A stretch of DNA of 5,775 nt from Thermoplasmata archaeon (lineage in GTDB: Archaea > Thermoplasmatota > Thermoplasmata > UBA184). The stretch is from positions 1-5,775 of the forward strand of contig DAHVAA010000108.1 in the NCBI GenBank assembly GCA_027314845.1. Reading direction: 5' to 3'. Below are positions 4,730-5,775 of this stretch, in pieces. Under the pieces are notes generated by a model, which was not told the origin of the DNA, searched no databases, and saw nothing but the letters and a program-made list of their open reading frames with translations. Position 1 is the first letter of the stretch. Each line of letters begins with the position of its first letter. The position numbers and the translations under genes were made by a program.

Positions 4730-5775
4730 TTGTTCCCGTACCGGGTTCGACCGGGGCAGGAATCGATCCTGAAGGAGGTCCAGGAGGTCAGCGGTCGCGG
4801 CGGCCCGCTCTTGGTGAACGCCCCGACCGGCAGCGGGAAGACCGTCGCGGTGCTGGCCCCCCTCCTCGAGCACGCGGAGGCGGCCGACCATCGCATCCTC
4901 TACCTCGTCCGCACGCACTCCCAGGAGGTCCAGATCCTCCAGGAGGCGCGCACGATCGCGCATCGGCTCGATCGGCCGCTCCTCGCGATCGGCCTCCAGG
5001 GCCGCGCCCGCCGGTGCTTCCTGCTCGAGAACGTCGCCGAGATCAAGGGGGCGACCGCGGAGGAGCACGGGAAGCTCTGTGCCGACCGCAAGCGGTCGAC
5101 GGAGCGGGCGATGCAGGGCGAGGCGCCTCTGGCCGCGCCCCCCGAGCTGCCCGAGGGGGGCGAGATCGACCTCGCCGACCTCGACGGGTGTCCGTACTAC
5201 GCCCGGGTCCTCCAGTCGGACCTCGAGAGCCTGGTCGACCGGTTCAGTTCGAAGCTCCCCGCTCCGCACGAGTTCGAGGCGTACTGCCGGGAGGAGAACC
5301 TCTGCGCGTACGAGCTGTCGAAGAAGCTCGTCCCCCACGCCCGGATCGTCACCGCCCCGTACGCGTTCTTCTTCCATCCCCACATCCGCCGGGCGCTCCT
5401 CGACTGGATGCAGGTCACGCCCGACCGGCTCGACCTCGTCATCGACGAGGCCCATAACCTGCCGAGCCAGCTGCGGGAGCTCTCGACCGTGTCGCTGCCG
5501 CAGGAGTCGGTGCGGCGCGCCCGGGCGGAGGTCGCCGAGCGCGGGGACTTCCAGCTGCCCGACGGGCCGAGCGCGAGTCGGTTCCTCGACCTGGTCGGCG
5601 CCGCGGTCGAGGAGCTCATTCACGCGCTCGTCCGGGAGGACGATGCGATCCTTCCCCCGAACCTTCTCGAGGAGGTGCTGCTGACCAGCCTGGGGGGCAC
5701 TTCGCATCGGCTCGATACGTGGCTCGGCGCGCTGGCGACCTGGGGAGAGAACCTCAAGGAGGAGCGTCGGCGGGA
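4730..5775 (+). CDS. xpd: XPD/Rad3-family Fe-S DNA helicase, 3' part missing
   Basis: An ATP-dependent 5'-3' DNA helicase of superfamily 2, XPD/Rad3 type, expected to act in DNA repair. The 348 codons present cover helicase domain 1 with its inserted Fe-S and arch domains. The second helicase domain (motifs V and VI) lies beyond the window; archaeal family members usually have about 550-650 residues. Visible are the Q-motif-like FPYRVRPGQ (2-10), Walker A APTGSGKT (31-38), motif Ia YLVRTHSQ (58-65) and the DEAH box VIDEAHNL (237-244). Fe-S ligand candidates are Cys96 (after GRARR), Cys117 (KLCADR), Cys154 (DGCPYY) and Cys192 (NLCAYE); Cys186 is an extra cysteine nearby. Residues after about 245 fit the arch domain. 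The segment between Cys117 and Cys154 looks enlarged. It starts with TTG and is divergent from the gtrA-family gene. DinG-type bacterial helicases are the alternative, but the N-terminus and Cys layout favour XPD. Confidence 0.93.
   Translation, partial: MFPYRVRPGQESILKEVQEVSGRGGPLLVNAPTGSGKTVAVLAPLLEHAEAADHRILYLVRTHSQEVQILQEARTIAHRLDRPLLAIGLQGRARRCFLLENVAEIKGATAEEHGKLCADRKRSTERAMQGEAPLAAPPELPEGGEIDLADLDGCPYYARVLQSDLESLVDRFSSKLPAPHEFEAYCREENLCAYELSKKLVPHARIVTAPYAFFFHPHIRRALLDWMQVTPDRLDLVIDEAHNLPSQLRELSTVSLPQESVRRARAEVAERGDFQLPDGPSASRFLDLVGAAVEELIHALVREDDAILPPNLLEEVLLTSLGGTSHRLDTWLGALATWGENLKEERRR

Noticed and set aside
4412..5707. Minus-strand open frame of about 431 codons opposite the helicase
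   Set aside because: It is antisense to a helicase with clear motifs and also overlaps the gtrA-family gene in another frame. Composition is Arg/Glu/Leu-biased without recognisable domains, a GC shadow.
1..5775. CRISPR array, tRNA or rRNA genes, transposase, integration sites
   Set aside because: No regularly spaced repeats, no cloverleaf-like or rRNA-like segment, and no transposase or integrase motifs were seen; almost all sequence is accounted for by ordinary genes.

Overview
The window is very GC-rich, about 95% coding, and reads as a chromosomal stretch of an archaeon. The best single argument is the right-hand gene. It is an XPD/Rad3-type iron-sulfur helicase with an archaeal-style N-terminus (FPYRVRPGQ). 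The two divergent intergenic gaps support this: each holds one isolated A/T box (TTTAAG / TTAAAA) of the kind that serves as a TATA element in archaea. Strong Shine-Dalgarno sequences and GTG/TTG starts are also present. A GC-rich member of the Thermoplasmatota or a related euryarchaeal group is my guess. It is inference, because no rRNA or other marker gene is present. No mobile element, CRISPR array, tRNA or rRNA was seen.

Layout. Minus strand, reading leftwards from about 2600: two overlapping small coiled-coil genes of unknown function (2574-2329 and 2357-2133), then ketopantoate reductase panE (2121-1171), then phosphoglycerate kinase pgk (1148 to the left edge, missing only its last residues). 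Spacings are a 29-bp overlap, 11 bp and 22 bp, so they look like one operon. Plus strand, diverging from the same gap: malate dehydrogenase mdh (2696-3640), followed after 22 bp by a FixX-type ferredoxin-like protein (3663-3977). Facing them on the minus strand is a small GtrA-family membrane protein (4520-4005). An XPD-family helicase diverges from it (4730 to the right edge, C-terminal part missing).

How they fit together. pgk (glycolysis/gluconeogenesis), panE (coenzyme A synthesis), mdh (oxaloacetate/malate) and fixX (electron transfer, normally from ETF-quinone oxidoreductase) are central-metabolism genes. The helicase is a DNA-repair type, and the GtrA protein is probably a polyprenyl-linked sugar carrier. 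I see no single defence or biosynthetic system. The points most worth following up are the unknown coiled-coil pair, a bacterial-looking PGK in an apparently archaeal genome, a FixX gene paired with mdh instead of fixABC, and an enlarged iron-sulfur domain in the helicase.
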